Below, in pieces: positions 34,652-43,419 of a DNA stretch of 64,000 nt. The DNA is taken from contig NZ_JABCNG010000004.1 in assembly GCF_012932495.1 (NCBI RefSeq), positions 62,001 through 126,000 on the forward strand. Reading direction: 5' to 3'. The notes under the pieces are model-generated. The model did no database searches. It was given only the letters and a program-made list of their open reading frames with translations, and was not told the origin of the DNA. Each line of letters opens with the position of its first letter. The first letter of the stretch is position 1. Position numbers and translations under genes: made by a program. This DNA comes from Novosphingobium sp. SG919 (GTDB taxonomy: Bacteria > Pseudomonadota > Alphaproteobacteria > Sphingomonadales > Sphingomonadaceae).

Positions 34652-35095
34652 TCATGCCGGCGCTTCACATAGCGCCTGAAGCTGATCGGCGCAGGCATTC
34701 CAGCCGCTTTCAAAGCCCATGGCGGCGTGCTGCTCCATCGCTTCGGCCGTCCAGTGGCGCGCCGTGGCGGTATAGCGCGTGCCCGCGCCATCCGGCGCGA
34801 TTTCCCAGATGCCGATCATGAAGGGGCCTGCCGGGATGAAGCCTTCGGTTACGGCGTCGGTGACGACGAAGCGCGTCCCTTCATCCCAGGCCAGGAACAG
34901 ACCTTCATGGGGCATGACTTCGCCATCGGGGCCGTACATGGTGATGGCCGCGCGGCCGCCGGGGCGCCGTTCCTGCACCACCACTTCGGCCCGCCAGGGG
35001 CGCGGGCACCACCATTCCTCCTGGCGGTTGGCCATCACGTTCCAGACCACGGCAGGCGGCGCGGCAATATGCCGGCTGATCGAAAGCGCATGCAC
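34652..35095 (-). CDS. SRPBCC / AHSA1-like domain protein
   Basis: 147 residues from GTG 35095, with GAAGGAG about 8 bases upstream. The START-like fold shows SISRHIAAPPAVVWNVM at the N-terminus, then GTRFVVTDAV and a C-terminal long helix ending GWNACADQLQAL, the usual GW motif of AHSA1-like proteins. These small proteins bind hydrophobic ligands; most bacterial members are uncharacterised. It is the last of three same-strand genes with two VOC proteins, a common grouping. Confidence 0.8.
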   Translation of the reverse strand: MHALSISRHIAAPPAVVWNVMANRQEEWWCPRPWRAEVVVQERRPGGRAAITMYGPDGEVMPHEGLFLAWDEGTRFVVTDAVTEGFIPAGPFMIGIWEIAPDGAGTRYTATARHWTAEAMEQHAAMGFESGWNACADQLQALCEAPA

Positions 35096-35108
35096 GGGCG
35101 GTTCTCCT

Positions 35109-35585
35109 TCAACCACGGCGGGCAGCCGCGATCGCGGCGATGTCGATCTTGCCCATGGTCATCATCGCGGCAAACACGCGTTCCCGCACCGCGGGATCGG
35201 GATCGGCCATGCCGTCGGTCAGCGCGCGCGGCGTGATCTGCCAGGACAGGCCCCAGCGGTCCTTGCACCATCCACAGGCGCTTGCCTGTCCACCGTTGTC
35301 GATGATGGCCTGCCAATAGCGATCGGTTTCCTCCTGGGTCTCCGTGTGGACTTGGATGGAGAATGCCTCGCTATGCTTGAACTGCGGCCCCCCGTTGAGG
35401 CCGAAGCAGGACAGGCCCAGCACGGTGAATTCGACAGTGAGGACCTGGCCTGCGCGTCCACCTGGGAAATTGCCCGGCGCGCGATAGATGGTGCCCACTT
35501 CGCTGTCGGGAAACGTGGCGGCGTAAAACGTCGCTGCGTCCAGTGCCGTCCCGTCGTACCACAGGCACAGCGTCGCCTTGCTCAT
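35109..35585 (-). CDS. VOC family protein (PhnB-like)
   Basis: 158 residues, one VOC module pair of the 3-demethylubiquinone methyltransferase-like/PhnB type. It starts MSKATLCLWYDGTALDAATFY and contains GLNGGPQFKHSEAFS and GWCKDRWGLSWQITP, the family's WG-W motif. Members are commonly called glyoxalase-like but lack demonstrated activity. It lies 3 bases after the larger VOC gene and 13 bases before the AHSA1-like gene, so the three form an operon. Confidence 0.85.
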   Translation of the reverse strand: MSKATLCLWYDGTALDAATFYAATFPDSEVGTIYRAPGNFPGGRAGQVLTVEFTVLGLSCFGLNGGPQFKHSEAFSIQVHTETQEETDRYWQAIIDNGGQASACGWCKDRWGLSWQITPRALTDGMADPDPAVRERVFAAMMTMGKIDIAAIAAARRG

Positions 35586-35588
35586 GGC

Positions 35589-36401
35589 TCAAGCCTCCCC
35601 GTCAGCCGGCTTGCGCGAAACGAGGCCGAGGAACGCCCCGGCCGGATCGCGTGCCTGAAGCATCAGGTCGTTTCCGGGCACCTCGTGCACGTCGCCCTCC
35701 AGCGTGCCGCCCAGCGCGGTCACCGCCTGGGCGGCAGCGTGCACATCGGCGACGCGAAAATAGGTGCGCCAGCCGATCGGCGCATCGTCGGACGGCCGTT
35801 TCATCATCGCGCCCACTGCACCCTGCAGTGGATGGGCGATGAACTGGTAATCGCCCAGCGGCCCCATCGGCATGGCATCGGGATAGGTGAAGCCGAAATG
35901 GCGGGCATAGAAATCGCGCGCCGCGGCCAGGTCTGCCGTGAACAGCTCGTTCCAGGTGACGGCCTGGACCACGTCCATCGCATAGACGGGGGGCGGGGGT
36001 GTCGTCTGTCCTGCCGGGGGCGTGGGATCGATAAGGTAAAACGCCGCGCCCCACGGATCGGCCACCATGGCAAACGTGCCTTCGGCAATCGTCTGCGGCG
36101 GCATCAGCGCATGGCCGCCATCGGCTGTAATCGCCGCCACGGTGGCCGGAACGCTATCGACCATCAGATAAGGCAGCCAGCGGGGACGGGCCCCTGCTTC
36201 GATCATCGCCGGGCGCAACACCAGCACGCCGCCCTGGTTGGCGCCGTCGGCGCGCCGGATATGGCGATAATCGATAGGCGCGGTTTCGTGATCGGGGGCG
36301 GGATCGTCGATCGTCCAGCCGATCACGCCCTGATAGAACGCCTGCACCGCTTCCGGCGCATCGGTCATCACTTCGTACCACACGAACAGGCCCTGGGGCA
36401 T
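35589..36401 (-). CDS. Two-domain VOC family protein
   Basis: 270 residues from ATG 36401 (GAGAGAGG upstream). Two repeated VOC modules: GLFVWYEVMTDAPEAVQAFY opens the first and VTWNELFTADLAAARDFYARHF opens the second. Each is followed by a beta-strand set with a late glutamate-containing or similar position, but the clear 2-His/1-Glu metal set of the extradiol dioxygenases is not seen. A glyoxalase, isomerase or antibiotic-binding role is possible. First gene of the VOC-VOC-AHSA1 operon. Confidence 0.82.
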   Translation of the reverse strand: MPQGLFVWYEVMTDAPEAVQAFYQGVIGWTIDDPAPDHETAPIDYRHIRRADGANQGGVLVLRPAMIEAGARPRWLPYLMVDSVPATVAAITADGGHALMPPQTIAEGTFAMVADPWGAAFYLIDPTPPAGQTTPPPPVYAMDVVQAVTWNELFTADLAAARDFYARHFGFTYPDAMPMGPLGDYQFIAHPLQGAVGAMMKRPSDDAPIGWRTYFRVADVHAAAQAVTALGGTLEGDVHEVPGNDLMLQARDPAGAFLGLVSRKPADGEA

Positions 36402-36609
36402 GGCAACCTCTCTCCACCGCAACGGGAATGGCGATTCGTTCGCATTCGGTGCGCCATCCTATCACGGCTGGCGTTGCGGCATACCGTGGCCGGGGCAGGG
36501 TGCGCGAAAAGCAAGCCGGGCCAGCCAGGCATGCTCAAAAGAGTCCTGCCCCAAAGAGTCCTGCAAAGCATGTTGCGGCGCGGCGCGCGCGCGGATAGGC
36601 AGGGAATTG

Positions 36610-37602
36610 ATGAGCGACACTTCCAATCTCGTGGCCCAGCCTGGCGCCACCACCGTCCTGCCCGCGCCCGATACCCAGGTTTCGGTGCGCGAGGTGTTTG
36701 GCATCGATATCGACATGATGGTGCCTGCCTTTTCCGTGGCCGACGAGCGCGTGCCCGATACCGATGACAACTATGTCTTCGATCCCGACACGACGCTTGC
36801 GATCCTGGCCGGCTTTGCCTTCAACCGCCGCGTTATGGTGCAGGGCTATCACGGCACCGGCAAATCCACCCACATCGAGCAGGTGGCCGCGCGCCTGAAG
36901 TGGCCCTGCGTGCGCATCAACCTGGACGCGCACATCAGCCGTATCGACCTGATCGGGCGCGACGCGATCGTGCTGCGCGATGGGTTGCAGGTGACCGAAT
37001 TCCGCGAAGGCCTGCTGCCCTGGGCGCTGCAGACGCCGACGGCGCTGGTGTTCGACGAATACGACGCCGGCCGCCCCGACGTGATGTTCGTGATCCAGCG
37101 CGTGCTGGAAACCGAAGGCAAGCTCACCCTGCTCGACCAGAACCGGGTGATTCGCCCCAATCCGTTCTTCCGCCTGTTTGCCACGGCCAACACCGTGGGC
37201 CTGGGCGATACCTCGGGCCTCTATCACGGCACCCAGGCGATCAACCAGGGCCAGATGGACCGCTGGAACCTGGTGGTGGCGCTGAACTACCTGCCCGCCG
37301 AGACCGAGATCGACGTGGTCACCAAGAAGGTCCCGGGCCTTGACGCGCAGGTCATCGCGCAGATGGTCCGCGTGGCGGACCTCACCCGCAAGGGCTTCAT
37401 GGCCGGCGACATTTCCACGGTGATGAGCCCGCGCACGGTGATCAGCTGGGCGCAGAACAGCCAGATCTTCAACGACGTGGGCTTTGCCTTCCGCCTCTCG
37501 TTCCTCAACAAGTGCGACGAGGCCGAGCGCGTGCTGGTGGCCGAATACTATCAGCGCGTGTTCGCCAAGGACCTGCCCGAGAGCGTCGCGCACAAGGCTT
37601 GA
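36610..37602 (+). CDS. cobS: CobS-type AAA+ ATPase (cobaltochelatase subunit)
   Basis: 330 residues from ATG 36610. The AAA+ core has Walker A GYHGTGKST at residues 79-87, Walker B ALVFDEYDAG and the sensor-1 region FATANTVGLGD. The N-terminal part VSVREVFGIDIDMMVPAF is the CobS signature. CobS with CobT and CobN inserts cobalt into hydrogenobyrinic acid diamide in aerobic B12 synthesis. CobT, which normally follows directly, is not here; the next gene is truA on the other strand. It may still function with a distant cobT. Confidence 0.88.
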   Translation: MSDTSNLVAQPGATTVLPAPDTQVSVREVFGIDIDMMVPAFSVADERVPDTDDNYVFDPDTTLAILAGFAFNRRVMVQGYHGTGKSTHIEQVAARLKWPCVRINLDAHISRIDLIGRDAIVLRDGLQVTEFREGLLPWALQTPTALVFDEYDAGRPDVMFVIQRVLETEGKLTLLDQNRVIRPNPFFRLFATANTVGLGDTSGLYHGTQAINQGQMDRWNLVVALNYLPAETEIDVVTKKVPGLDAQVIAQMVRVADLTRKGFMAGDISTVMSPRTVISWAQNSQIFNDVGFAFRLSFLNKCDEAERVLVAEYYQRVFAKDLPESVAHKA

Positions 37603-37605
37603 GCA

Positions 37606-37705
37606 TTGAGGTGTCACCTCTCCCCTCCTCTTCAGAGGAGGGGGAGGGAACCGCCTATGCCGTTCGCCCTGAGCTCGTCGAAGCCCGCTTCGACTGCGCT
37701 CAATC
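37606..37705. repeat. Intergenic repeats after cobS
   Basis: A C-/G-run hairpin (CCCTCCTCTTCAGAGGAGGG, 37622-37641) is followed by one copy of the CTGAGCTcGTCGAAG element at 37660-37686 and a degraded inverted partner at 37687-37703. They separate the converging cobS and truA genes. Confidence 0.65.
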
Positions 37706-38449
37706 CTCGCCGGGATAGACCGCCTTCACGAAATAGAGCCCCTCTGGCGGGGCATTGTGGCCCAGCTTCTGCCGGTCGCGCGCGTGGAGCGCTGCCACCA
37801 GATCGGCGCGCGTCCAGTGGCCCTGGCCGATCAGGCCCAGGCATCCCACCATCGAGCGCACCTGGTGATGGAGAAAGCTGCGCGCGGCCGCTTCGATGAT
37901 CACCATGTCGCCCTCGCGCCGCACATCGAGCCGGTCGAGCGTCTTGACGGGACTTGCCGCCTGGCAATGGACAGAGCGGAACGTGGTGAAATCGTGGTTG
38001 CCCACCAGTTCCTGCGCCGCATCGTGCATGGCTGCCGCATCGAGCGGGCGGGCAATGCGCCAGGCGCGCCCGGCATCGAGCGTCAACGGCGCGCGGCGGT
38101 TGGCAATCCGGTATTCATAGGCGCGGCCAAGGCACGAAAACCGCGCGTGCCATTCATCGGGCACCACGACGCAATCGAGCACCGCGATGGGATCGGGCTT
38201 CAACCGCGCGTTGAGCGCTTCGGACAGGCGGAACGGATCGAACGCGCGTGCCACGTCGATATGCGCGCGCATGGCGAGCGCGTGGACGCCGGTGTCGGTG
38301 CGCCCGGCGGCGTGGAGCGTGACCGGATGGCCCACGACCGATTCCGCCGCTTCTTCCACCGATTGCTGCACCGAAGGCCCGTGGGATTGGCGCTGCAGCC
38401 CCATGAACGGGCCGCCATCGAATTCCAGCGTGAGAGCGTAACGCGGCAT
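37700..38449 (-). CDS. truA: tRNA pseudouridine(38-40) synthase
   Basis: 249 residues. The catalytic aspartate is D52 in AAGRTDTGVHALAM. The N-terminus MPRYALTLEFDGGPFMGLQR and the C-terminal SFLHHQVRSMVG complete the TruA fold. It isomerises uridines 38-40 in the anticodon arm of many tRNAs. The start overlaps the fmt stop by 1 base, so the pair is coupled. The repeat block at 37606-37705 overlaps its last few bases. Confidence 0.95.
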   Translation of the reverse strand: MPRYALTLEFDGGPFMGLQRQSHGPSVQQSVEEAAESVVGHPVTLHAAGRTDTGVHALAMRAHIDVARAFDPFRLSEALNARLKPDPIAVLDCVVVPDEWHARFSCLGRAYEYRIANRRAPLTLDAGRAWRIARPLDAAAMHDAAQELVGNHDFTTFRSVHCQAASPVKTLDRLDVRREGDMVIIEAAARSFLHHQVRSMVGCLGLIGQGHWTRADLVAALHARDRQKLGHNAPPEGLYFVKAVYPGED

Positions 38450-39354
38450 CAGGCTAGCACCGTGCCGGCGGGAATGGCACGGCCGCGCAGCAGGGCGGCG
38501 GTGTCCATTGCCGGGCGGCCGGCGCGCTGCACGGTCAGCGGGCGCAGGGCGGCCTGGCCGCAGGCGATGGTCAGGGCATCGTCCAGCACCGTGCCGGGCG
38601 TGCCTTTACCAGCTACTACCTGGGCGGCCAGCACGCGATAGCGTTCGCCCTCCAGTTCGAAAAACGCACCCGGCGCCGGGGCGAAGGCACGCACCTGGCG
38701 TTCCACCTGATCGGCTGGGGCGGTGAAATCGAGGCGGCTTTCTGCCTTGTCGATCTTGGCGGCATAAGTCACGCCGGCTTCGGGCTGCACTTCGGGCGTG
38801 AACGTGGGCAGGTCTGCCAGCACGCGCACCATCAGGTCTGCGCCCAGCGCGGCGAGTTCGGCGGTGAGGTCTCCGGCGGTCTTGCCGGCCACAGGCGTGG
38901 CCACGGTGGCCAGCATCGGCCCGGTATCGAGGCCGCGCTCCATCTGCATGATCGTGATGCCGGTGTGTACGTCACCAGCCAGGATCGCGCGCTGCACCGG
39001 CGCGGCGCCGCGCCAGCGCGGCAGCAGCGAGCCGTGGACGTTGAGGCAGCCTTGCGCCGGCGCGGCCAGGATCGCTTGGGGCAGGATCAGGCCATAGGCC
39101 GCGACCACCGCCACTTCGGCCCCGTGCGCGGCAAAGGCGGCCTGCTCATCCGCGCCCTTCAGGCTTACCGGCGTGAACACCGGCAAACCGTGCCGTTCCG
39201 CGGCCAGGTGAACGGGGCTGGGCTGCAGTTTCTTGCCCCGGCCGGCCGGCCGCGGCGGCTGGCTATAGACCGCCACGACGTGGTGCCCGGCGGCCACCAG
39301 CGCATCGAGCGTGGGCACGGCAAATTCGGGTGTGCCCATGAAGACAACACGCAT
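38449..39354 (-). CDS. fmt: Methionyl-tRNA formyltransferase
   Basis: 301 residues. The formyltransferase domain (about 1-200) has RVVFMGTPEFAVPTLDAL and the catalytic HGSLLPRWRGAAPVQRAI motif (N/H/D type site). The C-terminal OB-like domain contacts tRNA. It formylates initiator Met-tRNA with 10-formyl-THF. It is first in the fmt-truA pair and divergent from recR with a 50-base gap. In many bacteria fmt sits next to def; here def is 17 kb away. Confidence 0.96.
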   Translation of the reverse strand: MRVVFMGTPEFAVPTLDALVAAGHHVVAVYSQPPRPAGRGKKLQPSPVHLAAERHGLPVFTPVSLKGADEQAAFAAHGAEVAVVAAYGLILPQAILAAPAQGCLNVHGSLLPRWRGAAPVQRAILAGDVHTGITIMQMERGLDTGPMLATVATPVAGKTAGDLTAELAALGADLMVRVLADLPTFTPEVQPEAGVTYAAKIDKAESRLDFTAPADQVERQVRAFAPAPGAFFELEGERYRVLAAQVVAGKGTPGTVLDDALTIACGQAALRPLTVQRAGRPAMDTAALLRGRAIPAGTVLA

Positions 39355-39404
39355 CGCGCAATGGGTCCTTTTCCTATCCTGCGCGCGGCCCTATCTGTCG
39401 CGCC

Positions 39405-39998
39405 ATGGCATCGCAAGAGATCGAGGCGCTGGCGAGCGCACTGGCCCGTCTACCCGGCCTTGGCCCCCGCTCTGCGCGGCGGGCCGTGCTGTGGCTGATC
39501 AAGCGGCGGGAAAGCGCGCTGCCACAGCTGCTGGTCGCGCTCGAACACGTGCGGGCAGGGCTGGTGGAATGCAGTGTCTGCGGCAATGTCGATACCAGCA
39601 ATCCTTGCGGCATCTGCGCCGATCCGCGCCGCGATGCCCGTGCGCTCTGCGTGGTGGAGGATGTCGCAGACCTCTGGGCGCTGGACCGCGCGCGGCTGTT
39701 CACCGGGCGCTATCATGTGCTCGGCGGGCGGCTTTCCGCGCTGGAAGGGGTGCGGCCGGAAGACCTGACGATCGGCCGATTGCTCGAACGCGTTCAGGCC
39801 GGGGGGATCGACGAGGTGGTGCTGGCCATGAACGCCACGCTGGAAGGGCAGACCACGGCCCATTACATCGCCGAGCGACTGGAAGACCTGCCGGTGCGGG
39901 TGACGCAGCTGGCCCATGGCCTGCCGGTCGGCGGGGAACTGGATTATATGGACGAAGGCACGCTGGCCCAGGCCTTGCGGGCGCGGCGGCCGGTTTAG
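39405..39998 (+). CDS. recR: Recombination protein RecR
   Basis: 197 residues. N-terminal helix-hairpin-helix (ALARLPGLGPRSARRAVLW), four-cysteine zinc site C56, C59, C68 and C71 (CSVCGN and CGIC), and a Toprim domain beginning ALCVVEDVADLWAL. It works with RecF/RecO to load RecA at gaps. It is usually paired with dnaX and a YbaB/EbfC gene, but here it stands alone. A pair of inverted CTGAGCTTGTCGAAG elements follows. Confidence 0.96.
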   Translation: MASQEIEALASALARLPGLGPRSARRAVLWLIKRRESALPQLLVALEHVRAGLVECSVCGNVDTSNPCGICADPRRDARALCVVEDVADLWALDRARLFTGRYHVLGGRLSALEGVRPEDLTIGRLLERVQAGGIDEVVLAMNATLEGQTTAHYIAERLEDLPVRVTQLAHGLPVGGELDYMDEGTLAQALRARRPV

Positions 39999-40023
39999 GT
40001 CGGCTGTAGGGCGTTGCGCCAGC

Positions 40024-40101
40024 GCCCTTCGACAGGCTCAGGGCGCACGGGGGCGGGGGATATTTCCGTGAATGCCGTTCGGGCTGAGCTTGTCGAAGCC
40101 C
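40024..40101. repeat. Inverted pair of CTGAGCTTGTCGAAG elements after recR
   Basis: Copy one (40024-40050, GCCCTTCGACAGGCTCAG...) and copy two (40075-40101, CCGTTCGGGCTGAGCTTG...) are inverted relative to each other. They lie between the converging recR and rRNA methyltransferase genes, so the transcript can fold as a long hairpin. Confidence 0.75.
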
Positions 40102-40112
40102 CTGCGCCAGAC

Positions 40113-40928
40113 TTATCCCTCCAGCCCGGCCAAGACCTCATAGGCCAGCACGGCCCCTGCCACGGCGGCGTTGAGGCTGTCGGCGCGGCCTTTCATTGGC
40201 ATGGTCACGCGCAAGTCGCAGGCCAGTTCATAGTCTTCGGGCAATCCCCGCGATTCGTTGCCCACCATGATGAAGCAGGGGCCGGCATAAGGCGCCCCGC
40301 GATAGGGCACGGCATCGCGCAACGAGGCGGCAACGAGTTGGCCTGACCCGGCGCGCAGCCAGGGCAGGAATTCGTCCCAGCGGGCCTGGGCCAGGGATTG
40401 CGTGAAAATCGCGCCCATGCTGGCGCGCACGGCTTCGACCGAAAAGGGATCGACGCAATCGTCGAGCAGGATCAGCCCGCCTGCGCCAACTGCGTCGGCG
40501 GTGCGCAGCATGGTGCCGAGGTTACCCGGATCGCGCATGGCCTGTGCCACGAGCCACAGCGGCGCGGCGCTGCGATCGATCTGGTCAAGCCCGGTGTTCC
40601 ATTCGGCAAAGACGCCAGCCACGGCCTGGGGATTGTCCTTGCCGGTGACCTTGGCGAGGATATCGACCGGCAGTTCGATCACGTCGCCGCCGGCTGCTGC
40701 CACGGCCTGTTCCAGATCGGCCAGCAGGGGGTGCGCCTCGCGCCCTTGCGCCATCAGCAGGATTTCCGGAAGGCGCCCGCCCGCGCGGGCGTCGGTCAGC
40801 AGGCGCAGGCCTTCGGCCAGAAAGCGCTGCTCGCGCTTGCGGTGCTTCTTGTCGCGCAAGCTGCGCACGAACTTGACGGTGGGGTTGGAAAACCCGGTGA
40901 TGACGCGGCGGGACATGGCATTGCCCAT
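40113..40928 (-). CDS. TrmH-family 2'-O-ribose RNA methyltransferase (SpoU class)
   Basis: 271 residues. An N-terminal substrate-binding part (RRVITGFSNPTVKFVRSLRD and KHRKREQRFLAEGLRLL) precedes the SPOUT knot, with ALWLVAQAMRDPGNLGTMLRTADAVG-type motif 1 and FIMVGNESRGLPEDY motif 2. It methylates a ribose in rRNA or tRNA with SAM. Resemblance is to the RlmB/TsnR group; the exact target nucleotide is not decidable. It is downstream of the HPr gene on the same strand. Confidence 0.88.
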   Translation of the reverse strand: MGNAMSRRVITGFSNPTVKFVRSLRDKKHRKREQRFLAEGLRLLTDARAGGRLPEILLMAQGREAHPLLADLEQAVAAAGGDVIELPVDILAKVTGKDNPQAVAGVFAEWNTGLDQIDRSAAPLWLVAQAMRDPGNLGTMLRTADAVGAGGLILLDDCVDPFSVEAVRASMGAIFTQSLAQARWDEFLPWLRAGSGQLVAASLRDAVPYRGAPYAGPCFIMVGNESRGLPEDYELACDLRVTMPMKGRADSLNAAVAGAVLAYEVLAGLEG

Positions 40929-40956
40929 GCGTCACCACGCAGCGATGGGCAAGGGT

Positions 40957-41253
40957 TCAGTCTTCCCCGAACCCATCCTTGACCAGGCCGGCCAACTTGA
41001 GCAGCACCTGCTCGGCCTCTTCCTCGGGGCCGGAGACCTCCACGTCGATCGAGTCGCCCTTGGCCGCGCCGAGCATCATCAGGCCCAGGATCGAGCCACC
41101 GGCCGCCTCGGTGCCGTCCTTGAACACCTTCACGTCCACGCCCGACGGCAGCTTGGCCACGGCGTTGACGAACTTGGCACTCGCGCGGGCATGCAGGCCG
41201 CGCTGGTTGACGATGGTGATCGTCTCTCGGGCAACGTAGCTTTGGCTCGACAT
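40957..41253 (-). CDS. ptsH: HPr-like phosphocarrier protein
   Basis: 98 residues. The phospho-accepting histidine is H21 in NQRGLHARASAKFVN, and the regulatory serine region is GGSILGLMMLGA. HPr relays phosphate from EI-Ntr to EIIA proteins and can be phosphorylated on serine by HprK. It lies downstream of the EIIA gene in the chvI-chvG-hprK-rapZ-EIIA-HPr block. The C-terminal 10 residues are acidic. No EI gene is in view. Confidence 0.94.
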   Translation of the reverse strand: MSSQSYVARETITIVNQRGLHARASAKFVNAVAKLPSGVDVKVFKDGTEAAGGSILGLMMLGAAKGDSIDVEVSGPEEEAEQVLLKLAGLVKDGFGED

Positions 41254-41307
41254 CGGCGTTTCCTCTTCCCTGCCCGTCCCTGATGGCGTGTGTCGCGGCT
41301 GGAAAAA

Positions 41308-41712
41308 TCAGGCGTCCTGGCCCAGGAATTCCGACGCGATCGTTATATAGTTGCGGCCAGCGTCGCGCGCGGCGGCGGTGGCATCGCGAACATTCATGCA
41401 TCCGCGCGCCTTGGCAAGCCGGATCAGCATGGGCAGGTTGATGCCCGCGATCACTTCGACCCGCCCCGCCTGCATCAGCGAGATGGCCAGGTTCGAAGGG
41501 GTGCCCCCGAACAGGTCGGTCAGGATGATGACGCCTTCGCCGCTATCGACGCGGCGGATGGCATCGGCGATCTCCTTGCGGCGTCGCTCCATGTCGTCGT
41601 TGGGGCCGATACAGACGCCGATGACGTCCTGTTGTCGGCCCACGACATGTTCCATCGCGTGGATGAATTCGTCGGCAAGGGCACCATGGGTGACGAGAAT
41701 CAGACCGATCAT
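41308..41712 (-). CDS. PTS EIIA component, mannose family
   Basis: 134 residues. The phosphorylated histidine is H9 in ILVTHGALADEF, and LTDLFGGTPSNLA is the second conserved motif. In alphaproteobacteria lacking PTS sugar permeases this EIIA is a regulatory output of the nitrogen-type PTS. It lies between rapZ and the HPr gene. The gap to rapZ is about 196 bases, longer than others in the block, so a separate promoter is possible. Confidence 0.93.
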   Translation of the reverse strand: MIGLILVTHGALADEFIHAMEHVVGRQQDVIGVCIGPNDDMERRRKEIADAIRRVDSGEGVIILTDLFGGTPSNLAISLMQAGRVEVIAGINLPMLIRLAKARGCMNVRDATAAARDAGRNYITIASEFLGQDA

Positions 41713-41908
41713 GAAGGGAACGGGCTCCGAAATGCAGCCTTACACGATGCCACGGCCAGGCTTAACAGAGCCTTGGCGAGCACCTGCGGGCTGCCAGAAT
41801 GCTGGCATTCACTAGGCATGACTTTCAGACCGGTCCCATCCCTCAGGCGCAGGGCGTTGCTCGCCTGCATTGTCGTTGTCTTTGGTGTCTTAGTCACTGG
41901 CATCACTG

Positions 41909-42886
41909 TCACACCTGCACCGCTTGTGCGCCTTCCAACAGGTTGGCCCCCCGCGCGGCAAGGTTGCGGTGCAACAATGTGGGTGAAAAACCCGCATTGC
42001 GCAAGCCTTGTGCGATTTCTTCGGCCATGAACACCGAGCGGTGGCGCCCGCCGGTGCAACCGAAGGCGATGTTGACATAGGCTTTTCCCTGCGCGGCAAA
42101 GCGCGGCAGGAGAAGGAGGAGGAGGCCCAGAATCCGCTCGAAAGCCTCGGCAAAGGCGGGATCCTGGCGGATGTAGTCGCCCACTGGGGCATCCTTGCCG
42201 GTCATCGGGCGCAGTGTTTCGTCCCAATGCGGATTGTTGAGGAAGCGCATGTCGAACACCAGGTCGGCAAGCGGGGGCGTGCCGCGCGAGAAGCCGAAGC
42301 TGCTGATCGTGAGCGTGGTGCGACTCGGTGAGATCGCACCGAACTGCTGGCGGATAGCCTGCTGCAGATCGTTGGTGGTGAAATCGGTGGTGGATATGAC
42401 CACGTCGGCCCAGCGGCGCAGCGGGGCGAGCAGGTCGCGCTCGGCCGCAATGCCGCTGGCGGCAGGCTTGTCCTCGCTCATCGGGTGGCGACGGCGTGTT
42501 TCGTTGTAGCGCCGCTCCAGTTCTGCCCCGCCGCAATCGAGGAACAGCGTCGTCACGGAAAGAGTGGGCCGTGCGCTCAAGGCCTTGACCCGTTCGATGA
42601 TCGCCTGCGGATCGAACCCGCGCGTGCGCGTGTCGAACCCGATCGCCAGTTGCGTGCCGTTATCGACGCCGCTCTCGGCGCGCGCCTGGCCCGGCTCGGT
42701 TTCCAAGAGGCGATCGAGCAGGCGGATCGGAAAATTGTCGATCGCTTCCCAGCCCAGGTCTTCCAGCGTGCGCAGCGCGGTGGTTTTGCCCGCGCCCAGC
42801 AGGCCGGTGACGAGCAGGACGCGCTGGGGCGGAATGTGCTGCGGCGAATCCACAAGGGGCGGGGAAGACATTTCCTGGGCGACCAT
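41909..42886 (-). CDS. rapZ: RNase adapter protein RapZ
   Basis: 325 residues from ATG 42886 (AAAGG upstream; an ATG 10 codons earlier is an alternative). The N-terminal P-loop is GLLGAGKTT at residues 28-36, and the C-terminal domain has FGCTGGRHRSVFMAEEI. RapZ/YvcJ binds nucleotides and in E. coli directs RNase E to GlmZ RNA; the alphaproteobacterial role is less clear. It follows hprK by about 70 bases in the PTS-Ntr block. Confidence 0.94.
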   Translation of the reverse strand: MVAQEMSSPPLVDSPQHIPPQRVLLVTGLLGAGKTTALRTLEDLGWEAIDNFPIRLLDRLLETEPGQARAESGVDNGTQLAIGFDTRTRGFDPQAIIERVKALSARPTLSVTTLFLDCGGAELERRYNETRRRHPMSEDKPAASGIAAERDLLAPLRRWADVVISTTDFTTNDLQQAIRQQFGAISPSRTTLTISSFGFSRGTPPLADLVFDMRFLNNPHWDETLRPMTGKDAPVGDYIRQDPAFAEAFERILGLLLLLLPRFAAQGKAYVNIAFGCTGGRHRSVFMAEEIAQGLRNAGFSPTLLHRNLAARGANLLEGAQAVQV

Positions 42887-42954
42887 GGCGGACCTTTTGC
42901 GCGCAATGGGCGGCAAAGAAAAGTGCGGTTACGCGACGGTCCGGCCCAAAGGTT

Positions 42955-43419
42955 TCAGCAACCAGACGCACCGGCGCCGTTTTCCGGCGTCAGGCCATAG
43001 CGTTCCAGTGCCAGCGCGGCGCGCAGTGCCATCATCGGTGTCTCGGGCCAAAGCCGCAGCATGGGCAGGGCAATGCCGGCGCGCACCACGGTCTCCGCCG
43101 CCTCCACGAAACGCGGCGCCTGCGTGTCGAGCTGCAGCACCAGCGCCACCGGCGCCTGTTTCACGTGGTGAAACGGCAGCAAGCCCAGGTTGCGCACTTC
43201 CAGCAAGCCGGCGGTGTTGGGATGGGGCTGCGCGATCAGCCCTTGGCCTGGCCCGCCGGGCAGCAAGACCAGTCCGTCATCGCCCACCAGCACGGCGCCG
43301 CGGTCGATCAGGGCAAGCGCCAGGCTGGATTTGCCGCTGCCCGGCGGGCCTTCGATCATCACCGCGCGCCCGCCGATCGCCACCGCGGTGGCCTGGTGAA
43401 CAATGCCTTCGCCGCTCAT
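42955..43419 (-). CDS. hprK: HPr kinase/phosphorylase, short alphaproteobacterial form
   Basis: 154 residues. It has the kinase domain only: Walker A GPPGSGKSS at residues 24-32 and the LVGDDGLVLL element. Gram-positive HprK has about 310 residues with an N-terminal domain missing here, as is usual in alphaproteobacteria. It phosphorylates the HPr serine. The start overlaps the chvG stop by 4 bases. Together with ChvGI it links envelope or acid sensing to the PTS. Confidence 0.92.
   Translation of the reverse strand: MSGEGIVHQATAVAIGGRAVMIEGPPGSGKSSLALALIDRGAVLVGDDGLVLLPGGPGQGLIAQPHPNTAGLLEVRNLGLLPFHHVKQAPVALVLQLDTQAPRFVEAAETVVRAGIALPMLRLWPETPMMALRAALALERYGLTPENGAGASGC

Noticed and set aside
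34355..34672. 105-codon open frame in the acyltransferase-AHSA1 gap
   Set aside because: There is no ribosome site, no motif, and composition drifts with the local GC; it overlaps the AHSA1 gene end.
35589..36401. Second extradiol dioxygenase candidate (two-domain VOC)
   Set aside because: Unlike the protein at 5277-6272, it does not show the 2-His/1-Glu set at the right spacing, so only a general VOC call is supported.
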